Part shown: one piece after another, positions 19,010 to 28,546 of the stretch
Numbering within the stretch: position 1 is the stretch's first letter
Layout of the letters: each line of letters begins with the position of its first letter
NCBI RefSeq assembly: GCF_024138145.1
Contig: NZ_CP099997.1
Span: forward strand, 2,046,001-2,110,000
Source of the DNA: Natronosalvus halobius
GTDB taxonomy: Archaea; Halobacteriota; Halobacteria; Halobacteriales; Natrialbaceae
DNA: 64,000 nt
Direction: 5' to 3'
Position numbers and translations under genes: made by a program
Notes under the pieces: generated by a model
Told to the model about the DNA's origin: nothing
The model's database searches: none
Seen by the model: only the letters and a program-made list of their open reading frames with translations

Positions 19010-19540
19010 GTGTCCACGCCCCGATCCGTACCGGACGCTCGATCGGCTCCCCCGGCCCAGCCGGAAAGCGGCGGCGAGCGAGCCGTCAGCCCGCTCGTCG
19101 AAACGATCTTGCTCGTTGCGATCACGGTCCTGCTGGCGGCAACCGTCGCATCGACAATGGGGTCGCTCTCGGTCGAGTCGGGATCGAGCGCCACCGCAGC
19201 CATCGAGTTCGAGGTCGACGCCGACCGGAACGAACTCGTCTTCGTACACGCAGGCGGCGACGCGCTCGACGTCCGCGACCTGACGCTCGAGGTGACCGTC
19301 GACGGCGAACCGCTCGCTCACCAGCCATCGGTGCCGTTCGTCGGGGCGACGGGATTTCGCGGCTCTCCCTCGGGACCATTCAACGCCGCCAGCGATCCGT
19401 CCTGGACCGTCGGGGAGCGCGCGAGGATTCGCCTCGCCGCGACGAACTCGCCAGCGCTCGCCGAGGGGGACGTCGTGCGGGTTCGACTCAGCGATGCAGA
19501 CGGGACGGTCGCGCGGGTCGTGGCCGAGGTCTGCCGATGA
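19010..19540 (+). CDS. Archaeal type IV pilin-like protein
   Basis: A 176-aa protein with a class III signal: a basic segment ESGGERAVSP, then the hydrophobic helix LVETILLVAITVLLAATVAS. This is the archaeal pilin N-terminal domain (DUF1628), which prepilin peptidase cleaves ahead of the helix so the pilin can assemble. The remainder is a beta-rich head (VTVDGEPLAHQP onward). The start codon is GTG at 19010, chosen because of the TATA box 28 nt upstream. No assembly ATPase or platform gene is adjacent, so this is an orphan pilin. Confidence 0.87.
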   Translation: MSTPRSVPDARSAPPAQPESGGERAVSPLVETILLVAITVLLAATVASTMGSLSVESGSSATAAIEFEVDADRNELVFVHAGGDALDVRDLTLEVTVDGEPLAHQPSVPFVGATGFRGSPSGPFNAASDPSWTVGERARIRLAATNSPALAEGDVVRVRLSDADGTVARVVAEVCR

Positions 19541-19618
19541 CCGCCGCGAGCCAGCAAAGGACTCACAGCCCGGAGAGTCAGCAAAAGACCCATAGCCCCA
19601 ACGGTCATCGAAGCAAGT

Positions 19619-20137
19619 ATGACTGAACCGACTCCGGCCGGAGGCAGGAGTGACGGGATCGACGGGACCGACGGGGCCGACGGGACCGACGGAGCCGACG
19701 GGACCGGCCTCGAGGAGCGGATCGACGTGGACTTCGGCGACGATGGCCTCGTGCCCGCCGTCGCCCAGGACGCCGACTCCGGGGCGGTGCTAATGCTCGC
19801 GTACGTCTCGCCTGCGGCGCTCGAGGCGACCCTCGAAACGGGCACGGCTCACTACTACTCGCGGAGCCGCGAGGAGCTGTGGGAGAAAGGGGCGACGAGC
19901 GGCCACACCCAGTCCGTCGAGGCGGTGCGCGTCGACTGCGACGCCGACGCCCTGCTGTACCTCGTCGACCAGACCGGTGGTGCCTGTCACACCGGCCACC
20001 GGTCGTGTTTTTACCGGACAATCGAAGGCGAGCACGTCGGCGAGCGGGTGTTCGAGCCGGATGCGGTCTACGACAGCGAGGACGGCAACGAGAACGTCAC
20101 CGAAGACGGCAACGGGGACGACAGCGAGGACGACTGA
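19619..20137 (+). CDS. hisI: Phosphoribosyl-AMP cyclohydrolase HisI
   Basis: A 172-aa protein that opens the adenine ring of phosphoribosyl-AMP in histidine synthesis. The core spans residues ~35-145: [20 protein letters not shown], the [20 protein letters not shown] active segment, the metal-binding [20 protein letters not shown] and the following HRSCFYR. Both ends are low-complexity: an N-terminal GTDGAD repeat (encoded by a 9- to 12-bp repeated tract) and a C-terminal Asp/Glu/Asn tail. It is 6 nt upstream of the next gene, so the two are likely co-transcribed. Confidence 0.97.
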   Translation: MTEPTPAGGRSDGIDGTDGADGTDGADGTGLEERIDVDFGDDGLVPAVAQDADSGAVLMLAYVSPAALEATLETGTAHYYSRSREELWEKGATSGHTQSVEAVRVDCDADALLYLVDQTGGACHTGHRSCFYRTIEGEHVGERVFEPDAVYDSEDGNENVTEDGNGDDSEDD

Positions 20138-20143
20138 CGAACG

Positions 20144-21313
20144 ATGCCAGATACCGCTCACGATCCGACGACGGACGACGGATCGGACCCAGGAGCCGAC
20201 GCCGACGCGGCGATGGAGCGCCTCGAACGCGCCAGCGAGCGCCTCGAGGACGCGAAGACGGCGATCGACGAGGCCGGCGGCCGTGAGACCGTCGAGACGG
20301 GAGCCGACGCCTACCGATCCGCCGCGAGCCTCCTCGACCGGTACGTCGACCTGGCGACCGGCACGGGACGGGAGACGTTCAAACACTACATCAACCTCGA
20401 GGGCGAGTACTCGACGCTCGTCGAGGACTTACCCGCAGACCTCCCCCACCGCGAGGCGTTCGAGGCGTCGTTCGAAGCCGTCGACAAGCGTCGACTGCAC
20501 GAGTCGGACTTCGAGAGTGCGGAAGCGGCGCTCGAACCGGCCGAACGCTTCGTCGACCTCCTCCAGGAGGAGGCGGCCGCCGAGGAGGAACTGACGCTCG
20601 CGCGAAAGGCGGCGACCGACCAGGTCGACGCGCTCCAGGACGAACTCTCGAATCTGCAGCGACTGCGCTCGCTCGCCGACGCCGACCTCGAGGCGCCGGT
20701 GGACCGTCTTCGAGACCCCATCGAAGCCTACAACGAGTCGGTTCGGGAGGCCTTCGAGTCGTTCCTGTACGAGCGGTCTGCGCGGGCGGTGTTCGACCTG
20801 CTCGAGCGGAGCCAGCTCCGGCCGTTCGTCGACTTCGAGTCGCCGCCGCCGGAGCTGCGCGAGTACGTCGAGGACAACGACGCGGGCACCTACTCGATTC
20901 CGGAACTCCTCGAGTACGCCGAGTACTCCCGGTCGAAACTGGATCACTACGTCGACGACCCCGACGAACTCAAGCGACGGATCGCCACCCGGAAGACGTT
21001 CCTGGAGCGAATCGACGCGACGCCGCTGACGCTGTCGTGGCCGCCCGCGGACGCGACGACCCTGCGGTACGCGATTCGCGATCGACGGCCGCTGGTCGAA
21101 CGTGTCGGCGGGCAGGAACTCGTCGAAACCCTGCTTGCGGTTCGAGAGCGGACGTTCGACGACGACTACGAGCGACTGCAGACCGCCGCGAGTGCGCTCG
21201 ACCAGCTCTCGGCGGCCGAACGCGAGCGCCTCCAGCGTCGGGACATCGACGCGGAACTCCAGGGGATTCGAGACGCGCGCGAGGAACTCGAGGCTGCGCT
21301 CGCGGACGGGTAG
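20144..21313 (+). CDS. Conserved coiled-coil protein of unknown function
   Basis: A 389-aa acidic, mostly helical cytoplasmic protein with no signal peptide or membrane segment. Coiled-coil-like stretches lie at residues ~25-45 (MERLERASERLEDAKTAIDE) and ~150-190 (EEELTLARKAATDQVDALQD). It follows hisI by 6 nt, and haloarchaea often place this family beside hisI, but no biochemical link is known to me. The rest of the protein is helical with no recognisable catalytic motif. Confidence 0.82.
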   Translation: MPDTAHDPTTDDGSDPGADADAAMERLERASERLEDAKTAIDEAGGRETVETGADAYRSAASLLDRYVDLATGTGRETFKHYINLEGEYSTLVEDLPADLPHREAFEASFEAVDKRRLHESDFESAEAALEPAERFVDLLQEEAAAEEELTLARKAATDQVDALQDELSNLQRLRSLADADLEAPVDRLRDPIEAYNESVREAFESFLYERSARAVFDLLERSQLRPFVDFESPPPELREYVEDNDAGTYSIPELLEYAEYSRSKLDHYVDDPDELKRRIATRKTFLERIDATPLTLSWPPADATTLRYAIRDRRPLVERVGGQELVETLLAVRERTFDDDYERLQTAASALDQLSAAERERLQRRDIDAELQGIRDAREELEAALADG

Positions 21314-21471
21314 CGTTCACAGATGGGCAGTGCTCGAGAGTGGCGGTTGCGGATGGGTACTGCTGGCAGACGGGTAGCGTTCGTAGACCGGGAGCCCTCC
21401 AGGACGGCGACCGTCGCGACGATACCAGGAGCCTGCAAGGATTTTTGGCCGCGGCACTCGACGGTTCAGAC

Positions 21472-21876
21472 GTGAGTCGACACCTCCTCGTCGCCATGGA
21501 CGACTCCGAGCCGGCCAGAACGGCCCTCGAGTACGCGCTCTCGACGTTTCCCGAGTCGAAAGTCACGGTGGTCCACGTCGTCGACGACCTGGAGGCGGGC
21601 TACGGCGGCGGGCCGACCGCCGAGGCGGCCCGCGACCAGGACGAACCCGCGTTCTTCGCTGACGTCCGCCGGCTCGCCGAGGGCCACGCGGGCGACATCG
21701 CGCTCGAGGTGCTCGAGGGGACCCCCGTCGACGCCATTCTCGAGTACGTGCGTTCGAGCGACGTCGACGGCGTCGTCGTCGGAAGTGAAGGCCGTTCCGG
21801 CGTCTCACGGATGCTGCTGGGGAGCGTCGCCGAGGGGGTCGCCCGGCGTGTCGAGGTTCCGGTGACGATCATCTGA
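21472..21876 (+). CDS. Universal stress protein (UspA family)
   Basis: A 134-aa single USP domain. It opens with SRHLLVAMDDSEPARTALEY, has the central VTVVHVVDDLEA strand, and ends with the ATP-binding G-x2-G-x9-G-(S/T) motif in VVVGSEGRSGVSRMLLGSVA. The start is taken as GTG 21472 because it restores the first beta strand that the ATG at 21496 would cut off. It lies 158 nt after the coiled-coil gene in a gap holding degenerate GGGTA-type repeats. Confidence 0.92.
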   Translation: MSRHLLVAMDDSEPARTALEYALSTFPESKVTVVHVVDDLEAGYGGGPTAEAARDQDEPAFFADVRRLAEGHAGDIALEVLEGTPVDAILEYVRSSDVDGVVVGSEGRSGVSRMLLGSVAEGVARRVEVPVTII

Positions 21877-21951
21877 CTCGAGGCCGGGATCGGACTCGTC
21901 GTCTACCCTCGAGTCGTTCCGATACAGTCGGTTTTCGAGCGCGGGTATAAA

Positions 21952-21968
21952 AATATAGAAAGTATAGT
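21952..21968. promoter_or_regulatory. Second copy of the TATAGAAAGTATAG palindrome
   Basis: AATATA-GAAAG-TATAGT, ~65 nt upstream of the HPP gene start. The core is the same as at 2185 and 31748; the left arm here has lost one pair. Confidence 0.45.
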
Positions 21969-22033
21969 GATATCGGTCTCGAGCGGAGGGTGAAACCGGC
22001 GTTCCTTTTTATCCGGGTCCGAAATAGCGGGTG

Positions 22034-22510
22034 ATGGACGACCGCGTGGGGACGACGCTTCACACCGGCCTGTTACTCGCCGTGACCGGCGCGCTCGCGT
22101 GGCTCTCCGGCCTCCCCCTCCTCTTTCCGAGCCTGGGCCCCTCGGCATTCGTCCTCGCGCTCTTCGAACGTAGCGAGGCAACCCGCCCGCGGCGCGTCGT
22201 CGGCGGCCACCTCATCGGCGTCGTCGCTGGACTGCTTGCCTACCACGTCGTTGCCGGCGACTCCGCCATGACCGTCGCCTACGAGCCTGGCTCGCTCGAG
22301 GCACTGCGCCTGGCGACCAGCGGCGTGCTCGCGACGACGGCCACCGCGGGCGGGATGCTCGCGACGGACACCCGCCACCCGCCTGCGTGCGCGACCACGC
22401 TGATCGTCTCACTGGGGCTGCTTTCGACGGTCCTGGAGGGGGCGTTTATCGTGCTCGCAGTAGCGGTGCTGGTCGGAGTCCATCGGCTACTGTTGGCGGT
22501 CACGAACTGA
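22034..22510 (+). CDS. HPP-family membrane protein
   Basis: A 158-aa integral membrane protein with four or five helices. It carries the two family signatures: FPSLGPSAFVLALF near residue 35 and DTRHPPACATTLIV near 115, the HPP motif. Bacterial and plastid relatives have been linked to nitrite transport; the archaeal role is unknown. The start is ATG 22034, 26 nt from a TTTTTAT box at 22006; a GTG directly in front at 22031 is also possible. Confidence 0.88.
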   Translation: MDDRVGTTLHTGLLLAVTGALAWLSGLPLLFPSLGPSAFVLALFERSEATRPRRVVGGHLIGVVAGLLAYHVVAGDSAMTVAYEPGSLEALRLATSGVLATTATAGGMLATDTRHPPACATTLIVSLGLLSTVLEGAFIVLAVAVLVGVHRLLLAVTN

Positions 22511-22528
22511 CTCGATCGAAGGGGAACG

Positions 22529-23461
22529 TCACCACTCCTCGAGCAGCGGGTACGCCGCGTGCTGGGCCGCCGAGAGCAGGACCCGATCCTTCTCGTAGCC
22601 GTGGGCGATCGACTCGACCATCCCGTCGCTGTCGGTCAGGGGCACCTGGCGGACGGTCGTGCCCCGTTCGTCGACCTCGAGGACGAGCAGGGCGTGGGGA
22701 AACGAGGAGACGGCCGGAACGGTAAGTTCCCGAACGCCACCGCTCGATTCGATCGCCGGAAAGTGGAGGTGACCGGTGACGACCAGTCCGACATCGTGGT
22801 CGGCGAGCACCTCGAGCAGGGGTTCGGGATTCGAGAAGCCGGGAACGCGTCCGTCGACGGGCAACTCGTCGCGCCAGCGCTCGTAAAGTCGGCCGGTCGC
22901 GGGGAGGTTGTGGTGGATGGCGACAATCGTGGCGTCGACGGGCGTCGTCTCGAGCGTCTCGTCGAGCCACATCAGCGTCTCGGCGTCGACGCGTCCGTCC
23001 CAGGTCTCGGCGGGCGAGTCGGGTTCGGCGGCGTGGCTGTCGAGACCGATCACCTCGAGACCGCCCACGCGAACCCGAAACGGGAGGCCGCCGGGCGTGT
23101 ATCGGCCCTCGAAGGCGTCGATCGGTAGCGACTCGCGCTCGTCGAAAGTCGTCGGCTCGTCGTGGTTTCCCGGAATCGCGACCGTCGGCGGGTCGAACGT
23201 CGCGAGTCCGTCGAAGCGGTCGAACTCCGCGCGCGTCCCGTTTCGCGTCAGGTCGCCCGCGAGGAGGACGCCGTCGACGTCACGCTCGTTGACGCACCGG
23301 ACGGCGGCCCGAAGGTGGCGCTCCGTCCGGTGAAAGACCTTCCACGTGCCCGTCGCGTCGGTCGCCAGGTGTACGTCCGAACCCACCGCGAGCGTGGTCG
23401 GCTCCGGGGTTCGCGGGCGCTCGAGGCGAGCCAACAGTTGGCCGGTGTGGAGGCGAGCCAT
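22529..23461 (-). CDS. Calcineurin-like metallophosphoesterase
   Basis: A 310-aa phosphoesterase with the complete two-metal motif set: GSDVHLA (DxH), LLAGDLTRNG (GD), IPGNHDEP (GNHD), AIHHNLP (H) and VTGHLHFPA (GHxH). The most similar functional group is the cAMP phosphodiesterase/Icc-like branch. The start is placed at ATG 23461 (MARLHTGQLL), since the upstream extension in frame has random basic composition. It is divergent from the PQQ-repeat protein, with a 98-nt promoter region. Confidence 0.93.
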   Translation of the reverse strand: MARLHTGQLLARLERPRTPEPTTLAVGSDVHLATDATGTWKVFHRTERHLRAAVRCVNERDVDGVLLAGDLTRNGTRAEFDRFDGLATFDPPTVAIPGNHDEPTTFDERESLPIDAFEGRYTPGGLPFRVRVGGLEVIGLDSHAAEPDSPAETWDGRVDAETLMWLDETLETTPVDATIVAIHHNLPATGRLYERWRDELPVDGRVPGFSNPEPLLEVLADHDVGLVVTGHLHFPAIESSGGVRELTVPAVSSFPHALLVLEVDERGTTVRQVPLTDSDGMVESIAHGYEKDRVLLSAAQHAAYPLLEEW

Positions 23462-23559
23462 CGTGCTGGCGAACCACGAGGAGCGGGATAACGCTTCGCG
23501 CAGGGGCGCCCATTCAAGTAGCCTCGAGCGTTCCGTCGGTCTTATCGTCCCCGCCTCAC

Positions 23560-24681
23560 ATGCATCGAGCAGTGACCGAGTGGAACCAGTACCGCGGCGA
23601 CGAGCGCAAGACGGCTCGACTCGAGGTGGGCGCGAATCTCGGGAGACCTCGTCGAAGACCTGCCGAGCACTGGACGGCCGACCTCCGGGATCCGGTCGGC
23701 TGTCCGCCCGTCGTCGGCCGGGACGGCGTCTACGTCGGAACAACCGGTGGAGACCTCTACGCGCTCGACTTCCAGGGCCGACGGCGCTGGGTGTACGAAA
23801 CCGACACCTCGACCACGCTCACTCCCGGCGTGAGCGCGGAGTTCGTCTACTGCTGTCTCGAGGACGCGCTGATCGCGATCGAGACGAAGACGGGCGACCC
23901 CGCCTGGACACGCGAGGCGACGGGGCTCTACACGACGCCGCCGACGCTCACGGACGGTCTGCTGCTGGTGGGAGACGCCGAAGGTATCACCGCAATCCGC
24001 ACAGAGACGAGCGAAGCGATCTGGGCGAGCAACCTCGAGGCCCCGCCGGTCGGCGCCATCGCCGTCGACGACGAACGAGTATACGTCGCGGTCCAGGACG
24101 AGTCGGTCGCCGCGATGGACCGCGACTCGGGCGAGGAGGTCTGGCGCGCTCCGGCCGACGGAGTCGTCGTCGGCGGCCCCACGCTTGCGGACGACCGTGC
24201 CTACGTCGCCGACGAGGGCGGGACGGTCCTCGCGCTCGATGCAGAGACGGGCCAGACCTGGTTCACCTACAAAATCGACGGAGCGTTCACCTCGTCGCCG
24301 ACCGTCCTCGAGGGCGCGGACACGCTCTTCGTCGCCGCCGACGACGACACCCTCCACGTGACCGACACGACGTTCGGCAATCGCAAACTCCGCGGACTCC
24401 TGTTCTCGAAGCCCGGCCTCCCACTCGACGATGCGCCCGCCACCGATCCGATCGTGGTCGGCGACACAGTCCTGGTCGGCGACCGATCGGGCGGCCTCTA
24501 CGGCGTGGACGCCGACGATCCGGACTTTCGCTGGCACCTCCCGCTCGAGGCGAAAATCGCGAGCACGCCCGCGCCCGCGTTCGAGGTGGACTCGTTCGAC
24601 GACGAACCGTCGAGCGTCCGCCTGTTCGTCGGGAACGAGTCGGGTCGGCTTCGTTGTCTCGCGTGGGACGACAATCGGTGA
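23560..24681 (+). CDS. PQQ-like beta-propeller repeat protein
   Basis: A 373-aa protein built of repeated blades with the motif G-x-L-Y-A-L-D-x(3)G-x(2)-W (for example GGDLYALDFQGRRRW, DAEGITAIRTETSEAIW and GGTVLALDAETGQTWF). There is no signal peptide, so it is cytoplasmic. The family ranges from BamB-like scaffold proteins to quinoprotein dehydrogenases. Calcium and quinone ligands are not evident here, so a scaffold or interaction role is more likely. Confidence 0.88.
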   Translation: MHRAVTEWNQYRGDERKTARLEVGANLGRPRRRPAEHWTADLRDPVGCPPVVGRDGVYVGTTGGDLYALDFQGRRRWVYETDTSTTLTPGVSAEFVYCCLEDALIAIETKTGDPAWTREATGLYTTPPTLTDGLLLVGDAEGITAIRTETSEAIWASNLEAPPVGAIAVDDERVYVAVQDESVAAMDRDSGEEVWRAPADGVVVGGPTLADDRAYVADEGGTVLALDAETGQTWFTYKIDGAFTSSPTVLEGADTLFVAADDDTLHVTDTTFGNRKLRGLLFSKPGLPLDDAPATDPIVVGDTVLVGDRSGGLYGVDADDPDFRWHLPLEAKIASTPAPAFEVDSFDDEPSSVRLFVGNESGRLRCLAWDDNR

Positions 24682-24811
24682 GCGCTCATCAGAATCTCGG
24701 CGTTCGCTCACGTCCGTCGGCGCGCGTCTTCGTATAGAAACCCTCACCTTCGCTTCGACCGTGGCCCACTCTCGCCCGCCACTTTCACTTCCACTCTACT
24801 GTTAACGAGGG

Positions 24812-24817
24812 TTTATA
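24812..24817 (+). promoter_or_regulatory. TATA box of radA
   Basis: TTTATA, centred 27-28 nt before the radA ATG, indicates leaderless transcription. Confidence 0.65.
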
Positions 24818-24841
24818 CCCCATCCGGCACAACGACCGGGT

Positions 24842-25873
24842 ATGGCAGACGTAGACCTCGAATCCCTTCCCGGCGTTGGACCGGCAACCGCAGACAAACT
24901 CACCGAAGCCGGCTACGACTCCTACCAGAGTCTGGCCGTCGCCTCACCCTCCGAACTGTCGAACACCGCCGACGTCGGCGAGTCCACCGCGGGTGACATC
25001 GTCCGCGCGGCCCGCGACGCTGCGGACATCGGTGGCTTCGAAACTGGGTCGACCGTCCTCGAGCGCCGAAACCAGATCGGCAAACTCACCTGGAACATCG
25101 ACGAGGTCGACGACCTCCTCGGCGGTGGCATCGAAACCCAGTCGATCACCGAGGTGTACGGCGAGTTCGGTGCCGGCAAGTCCCAGGTCACCCACCAGAT
25201 GGCCGTCAACGTCCAGCTCCCCAAGGAGGTCGGCGGCCTCCACGGGAGCGTCATCTTCATCGACTCCGAGGACACCTTCCGGCCCGAGCGAATCGACGAC
25301 ATGGTCCGCGGGCTCCCCGATGAAGCCATCGACGCCGCCCTCGAGGATCGCGAGATCGAGGGATCGGCGGGCGACGAAGAAGCAGTCGACGAACTCGTCG
25401 CGGACATGCTCGAGAAGATCCACGTCGCGAAGGCATTCAACTCCAACCACCAGATGCTGCTGGCCGAGAAGGCCAAAGAGATCGCCGGTGAGCACGAGGA
25501 CTCGGAGTTCCCCGTTCGCCTGCTCTGTGTCGACTCACTGACCGCCCACTTCCGCGCGGAGTACGTCGGCCGTGGCAACCTCGCGAACCGCCAGCAGAAG
25601 CTCAACAAACACCTCCACGACATCGACAAGGTCGGCAACCTCTACAACGCCGCCGTCATCGTCACGAACCAGGTCACCTCCAACCCTGACGCGTTCTTCG
25701 GTGACCCGACCAAACCCATCGGTGGCAACATCCTCGGCCACAAGTCCACCTTCCGTATGTACCTCCGCAAGTCCAAGGGCGACAAGCGGATCGTCAAGCT
25801 GGTCGACGCGCCGAACCTCGCCGACGGTGAGGCCGTGATGCGCGTCCAGGACGGCGGACTGATGCCCGAGTAA
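24842..25873 (+). CDS. radA: DNA repair and recombination ATPase RadA
   Basis: The archaeal RecA/Rad51 orthologue, 343 aa, which forms filaments on single-stranded DNA and drives strand exchange. The N-terminal helix-hairpin-helix domain ([20 protein letters not shown]) is followed by Walker A at GEFGAGKSQ (residues ~103-111) and Walker B at LLCVDSLTA. The DNA-binding loop and the ATP-cap region lie toward the C-terminus ([19 protein letters not shown]). The gene carries no intein, unlike many haloarchaeal radA genes. Confidence 0.98.
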   Translation: MADVDLESLPGVGPATADKLTEAGYDSYQSLAVASPSELSNTADVGESTAGDIVRAARDAADIGGFETGSTVLERRNQIGKLTWNIDEVDDLLGGGIETQSITEVYGEFGAGKSQVTHQMAVNVQLPKEVGGLHGSVIFIDSEDTFRPERIDDMVRGLPDEAIDAALEDREIEGSAGDEEAVDELVADMLEKIHVAKAFNSNHQMLLAEKAKEIAGEHEDSEFPVRLLCVDSLTAHFRAEYVGRGNLANRQQKLNKHLHDIDKVGNLYNAAVIVTNQVTSNPDAFFGDPTKPIGGNILGHKSTFRMYLRKSKGDKRIVKLVDAPNLADGEAVMRVQDGGLMPE

Positions 25874-25949
25874 TCACGGCTACAGCTCTCTTCGAACCAG
25901 CGCCCAGCATTTTTCCAGTTGGCGGAATTATACCTAATCGAAATTCCCG

Positions 25950-26147
25950 ATGGAAAACACCAGAGGTGCAGGACTGATCCTCGTTGTGGCGGGCAGCCTG
26001 ATGCTCCTCGCTGGCCCTCTCGCGTCCAAAGCTGGCTTCGAGAGCGGAACGTTCTGGCCGCTGTCTCTCTTCGGTGCCGTGCTAGCGATTCTGGCAGGGT
26101 TGTATCTGTTGTCAGAAGCCTATCGTCGCCGTTCGATTGATTCGTAA
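25950..26147 (+). CDS. Small two-helix membrane protein
   Basis: A 65-aa protein consisting of two hydrophobic helices (GLILVVAGSLMLLAG and PLSLFGAVLAILAGLYLL) joined by a short loop and ending in a basic tail (SEAYRRRSIDS). TTATAC at 25928 could be its TATA box. I do not recognise a family. Confidence 0.7.
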   Translation: MENTRGAGLILVVAGSLMLLAGPLASKAGFESGTFWPLSLFGAVLAILAGLYLLSEAYRRRSIDS

Positions 26148-26203
26148 CGTCTCAAACGGGCAGCGGGCGCCTGCAGGTCGAACTCGAGTAAAAACGTGCG
26201 TGC

Positions 26204-26623
26204 TCAGTCTTCGGTCGTCGTCCTGTCCTTATCGAGTTCGCCACGATAGATCTCGGCGCCGTCCTGGGCGACCTTCTCGGCTAACACCGCGCACTTGATC
26301 CGCATCGGCGAGATTTCGACGCCGAGCATGTCGACGATATCGTCGCGGTTCATCTCGAGCAGTTCGTCGATCGTGGTGCCCGGCAGTTCCGTCGAGAGCA
26401 TACTCGCCGACGCCTGGCTGATCGCACAGCCGTCGCCGGAGAAGGCGACCCGCTCGATCGTCTCGCTGTCGTCGGCGAGGACGACGTCCATACGAATCTC
26501 GTCGCCGCACATCGGGTTCTCCCCGACGTGGGTGAACGTGGGGTCCTCGAGTTCCCCGTAGTTGCGGGGGCTCTTGTAGTGATCGAGGATCTGCTGCCGG
26601 TACATATCGGAGCCGAGTCCCAT
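26204..26623 (-). CDS. sufU: Fe-S cluster assembly scaffold SufU/IscU-like
   Basis: A 139-aa protein with the three scaffold cysteines in conserved settings: NPMCGDEI, GDGCAISQAS and RIKCAVLAEK. The insert between the first and second cysteine fits the SufU group. It accepts or mobilises sulfur from SufS during iron-sulfur cluster assembly. sufS lies ~570 nt away on the same strand, with a membrane-protein gene in between. Confidence 0.95.
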   Translation of the reverse strand: MGLGSDMYRQQILDHYKSPRNYGELEDPTFTHVGENPMCGDEIRMDVVLADDSETIERVAFSGDGCAISQASASMLSTELPGTTIDELLEMNRDDIVDMLGVEISPMRIKCAVLAEKVAQDGAEIYRGELDKDRTTTED

Positions 26624-27021
26624 TTGCCGAGACGTAGGTCGGTGGCGTGGAAAAGGGTTCCGGGGGCGCTCGGGAGCGAACGGCCCGGAGATGGTTCGCG
26701 GGCCGGTGGGGTTTCAGACGAGCGGTCGTAATCGTGGTCGTGGTCGCGGTCGCCAACTCGCGCGTTCGTCTCGGGCGGACGTACGTAACACGAGTCGGCG
26801 ATGGCGAGGAGGCCGACAGTCGAGGCCGCCGCTAGCGACTGGAGAACTGACAACGCGGTCGGAATCGTCGCGGCGAGCGCGGACACGTAGGCCAACGGGA
26901 TGATCCCGAGCGTGAGGTCGTGCCTCGAGAGGAGTGAACCGCCATTAGCGGCGGTCTCGAGGGTTGCAACGATGCGACTGCCGACCGGTCGCTCGCGAGT
27001 CGTCTCTATCATCGTACTCAC
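26350..27021 (-). CDS. Membrane protein with an anomalous C-terminal overlap into sufU
   Basis: The first ~75 residues (MSTMIETTRERPVGSRIVA, then two hydrophobic helices within SRHDLTLGIIPLAYVSALAA and SLAAASTVGLLAIAD) look like a small haloarchaeal membrane protein. After a histidine/aspartate patch the frame fails to stop and runs on through the sufU coding region in another frame to 26350, ending in low-quality arginine-rich sequence. A frameshift near 26730-26745 into the next frame would give a short C-terminus and a stop near 26714. I regard only ~26720-27021 as genuine. Confidence 0.45.
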   Translation of the reverse strand: MSTMIETTRERPVGSRIVATLETAANGGSLLSRHDLTLGIIPLAYVSALAATIPTALSVLQSLAAASTVGLLAIADSCYVRPPETNARVGDRDHDHDYDRSSETPPAREPSPGRSLPSAPGTLFHATDLRLGKWDSAPICTGSRSSITTRAPATTGNSRTPRSPTSGRTRCAATRFVWTSSSPTTARRSSGSPSPATAVRSARRRRVCSRRNCRAPRSTNCSR

Positions 27022-27189
27022 TTCGGCACCCGACCTACCGTCGCTCGAGGGAAAAGCCGAATCGTTGCATTGTTTCTCGGCACGTCACTCGTTCTCAGGC
27101 GGCGTGACATCTCTACCCACCCGATCGGGAGTGACGAACGGCACCGCTTACGGAAGTGAGAAAGAGAGCGTTCGAGACGAAAACGCGGA

Positions 27190-28446
27190 TCAGGCGAACA
27201 ACTCGCGCGCCCCGTCGATCGCCTCGACCAGCGCGTCGACCTCCTCGCGCGTATTGTAGACGTAGAAGGACGCGCGAGCGGAGGCGGCGACGCCGAGTTT
27301 GTCGTGCAGCGGCTGGGTGCAGTGGTCGCCCGCGCGGATGGCGACCGCGTGGTCGTTCATGATCGAGGCCAGGTCGTGGGCGTGGACGGACTCGAGGTTG
27401 AAACTCACGAGGCCGCCACGGTCGGGGCCGGGTTCGGGACCGTACACCTCGATGTCGTCGAACTCGGTCAGCCGGTCGTAGGCGTACCCCGCCAGTTCCT
27501 CCTCGTGAGCGCGGACGCGGTCCATACCGATCCCCTCGAGGTAGTCGATCGCCGCCTCGAGGCCGACGGCTTCGGCGATGGGCGGGGTGCCGGGTTCGAA
27601 CTTCCAGGGGAGGTCGGCCCAGGTCGAGTCCTCGAAGGTGACCTTCTCGATCATGCCGCCGCCGTAGAGGTAGGGCTCGAGGTCCTCGAGCAACTCCCGC
27701 TTCCCGTAGAGGACGCCGATCCCGGTGGGGCCGGCCATCTTGTGGCCCGAGAAGGCGTAGAAGTCGGCGTCGATGGCCTGCACGTCCACCGGTCGGGTGG
27801 GGACGGCCTGGGCGCCGTCGATGAACGCGTAGGCGCCGTGGTCGTGGGCGAGATTCGCCAGTTCAGAGACGGGATTGACGGTCCCAAGAGTGTTCGAGAC
27901 GTGGACGGCCGAAACGATTGCGGTATCGTCGGTGACGAGGTCGCGAGCGTGGTCCATGTCCAGGCGGCCGTCGTCCGAAATCTGAATGTACTTCACGTCG
28001 GCACCGGTGCGCCTGGCGATCTGCTGCCAGGTGACCAGCGAGGCGTGGTGTTCCATCTCCGTGAGGACGACCTCGTCGCCGGGGCCGAGTTCGGTCAGCC
28101 CCCAGGCGTACGCGAGCAGGTTCTCGCTCTCGGTCGTGTTCTTCGTGAAGACGATCTCCTCTCGGCCCTCCGCCCCGATGAACTCGGCGACCCGGTCGTG
28201 GGCCTCCTCGTAGAGAATGGAGGCCTCCTGGCTGAGGTGGTGAATGCCCCGGTGGACGTTCGCGTTCGATTCGCGGTAGTAGTCACTCATGGCGTCGACG
28301 ACCTGATCCGGGGTCTGGGTCGTCGCCGCGTTGTCGAGGTAGACGAGACGACTTCCGTCGAACTCCCGTTCGAGGATGGGGTAGTCCTCGCGGAGAGAGG
28401 CGACGTCGAGGGAGTCGACGCCTTCGCGCTGGTGCTGGTGGCTCAT
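27190..28446 (-). CDS. sufS: Cysteine desulfurase SufS
   Basis: A 418-aa PLP enzyme that removes sulfur from cysteine for Fe-S cluster assembly. The PLP lysine is in AFSGHKMAGPTG and the N-terminal segment is the typical YLDNAATTQTPDQVV. The catalytic cysteine sits in IRAGDHCTQPLH, the group II type. SufU, encoded nearby, is the expected partner. The start is ATG 28446 (MSHQHQREGVDSL), which gives the usual group II length. Confidence 0.96.
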   Translation of the reverse strand: MSHQHQREGVDSLDVASLREDYPILEREFDGSRLVYLDNAATTQTPDQVVDAMSDYYRESNANVHRGIHHLSQEASILYEEAHDRVAEFIGAEGREEIVFTKNTTESENLLAYAWGLTELGPGDEVVLTEMEHHASLVTWQQIARRTGADVKYIQISDDGRLDMDHARDLVTDDTAIVSAVHVSNTLGTVNPVSELANLAHDHGAYAFIDGAQAVPTRPVDVQAIDADFYAFSGHKMAGPTGIGVLYGKRELLEDLEPYLYGGGMIEKVTFEDSTWADLPWKFEPGTPPIAEAVGLEAAIDYLEGIGMDRVRAHEEELAGYAYDRLTEFDDIEVYGPEPGPDRGGLVSFNLESVHAHDLASIMNDHAVAIRAGDHCTQPLHDKLGVAASARASFYVYNTREEVDALVEAIDGARELFA

Positions 28447-28546
28447 TACGCGAATACAGGCGCCGGAGACAAAACACTCCTTCGGTCGGTTGCAGGTTCG
28501 CCGCGATCTGGGACGGGGACCGGTACGGCTTCGAGCCGGTCCGAGA

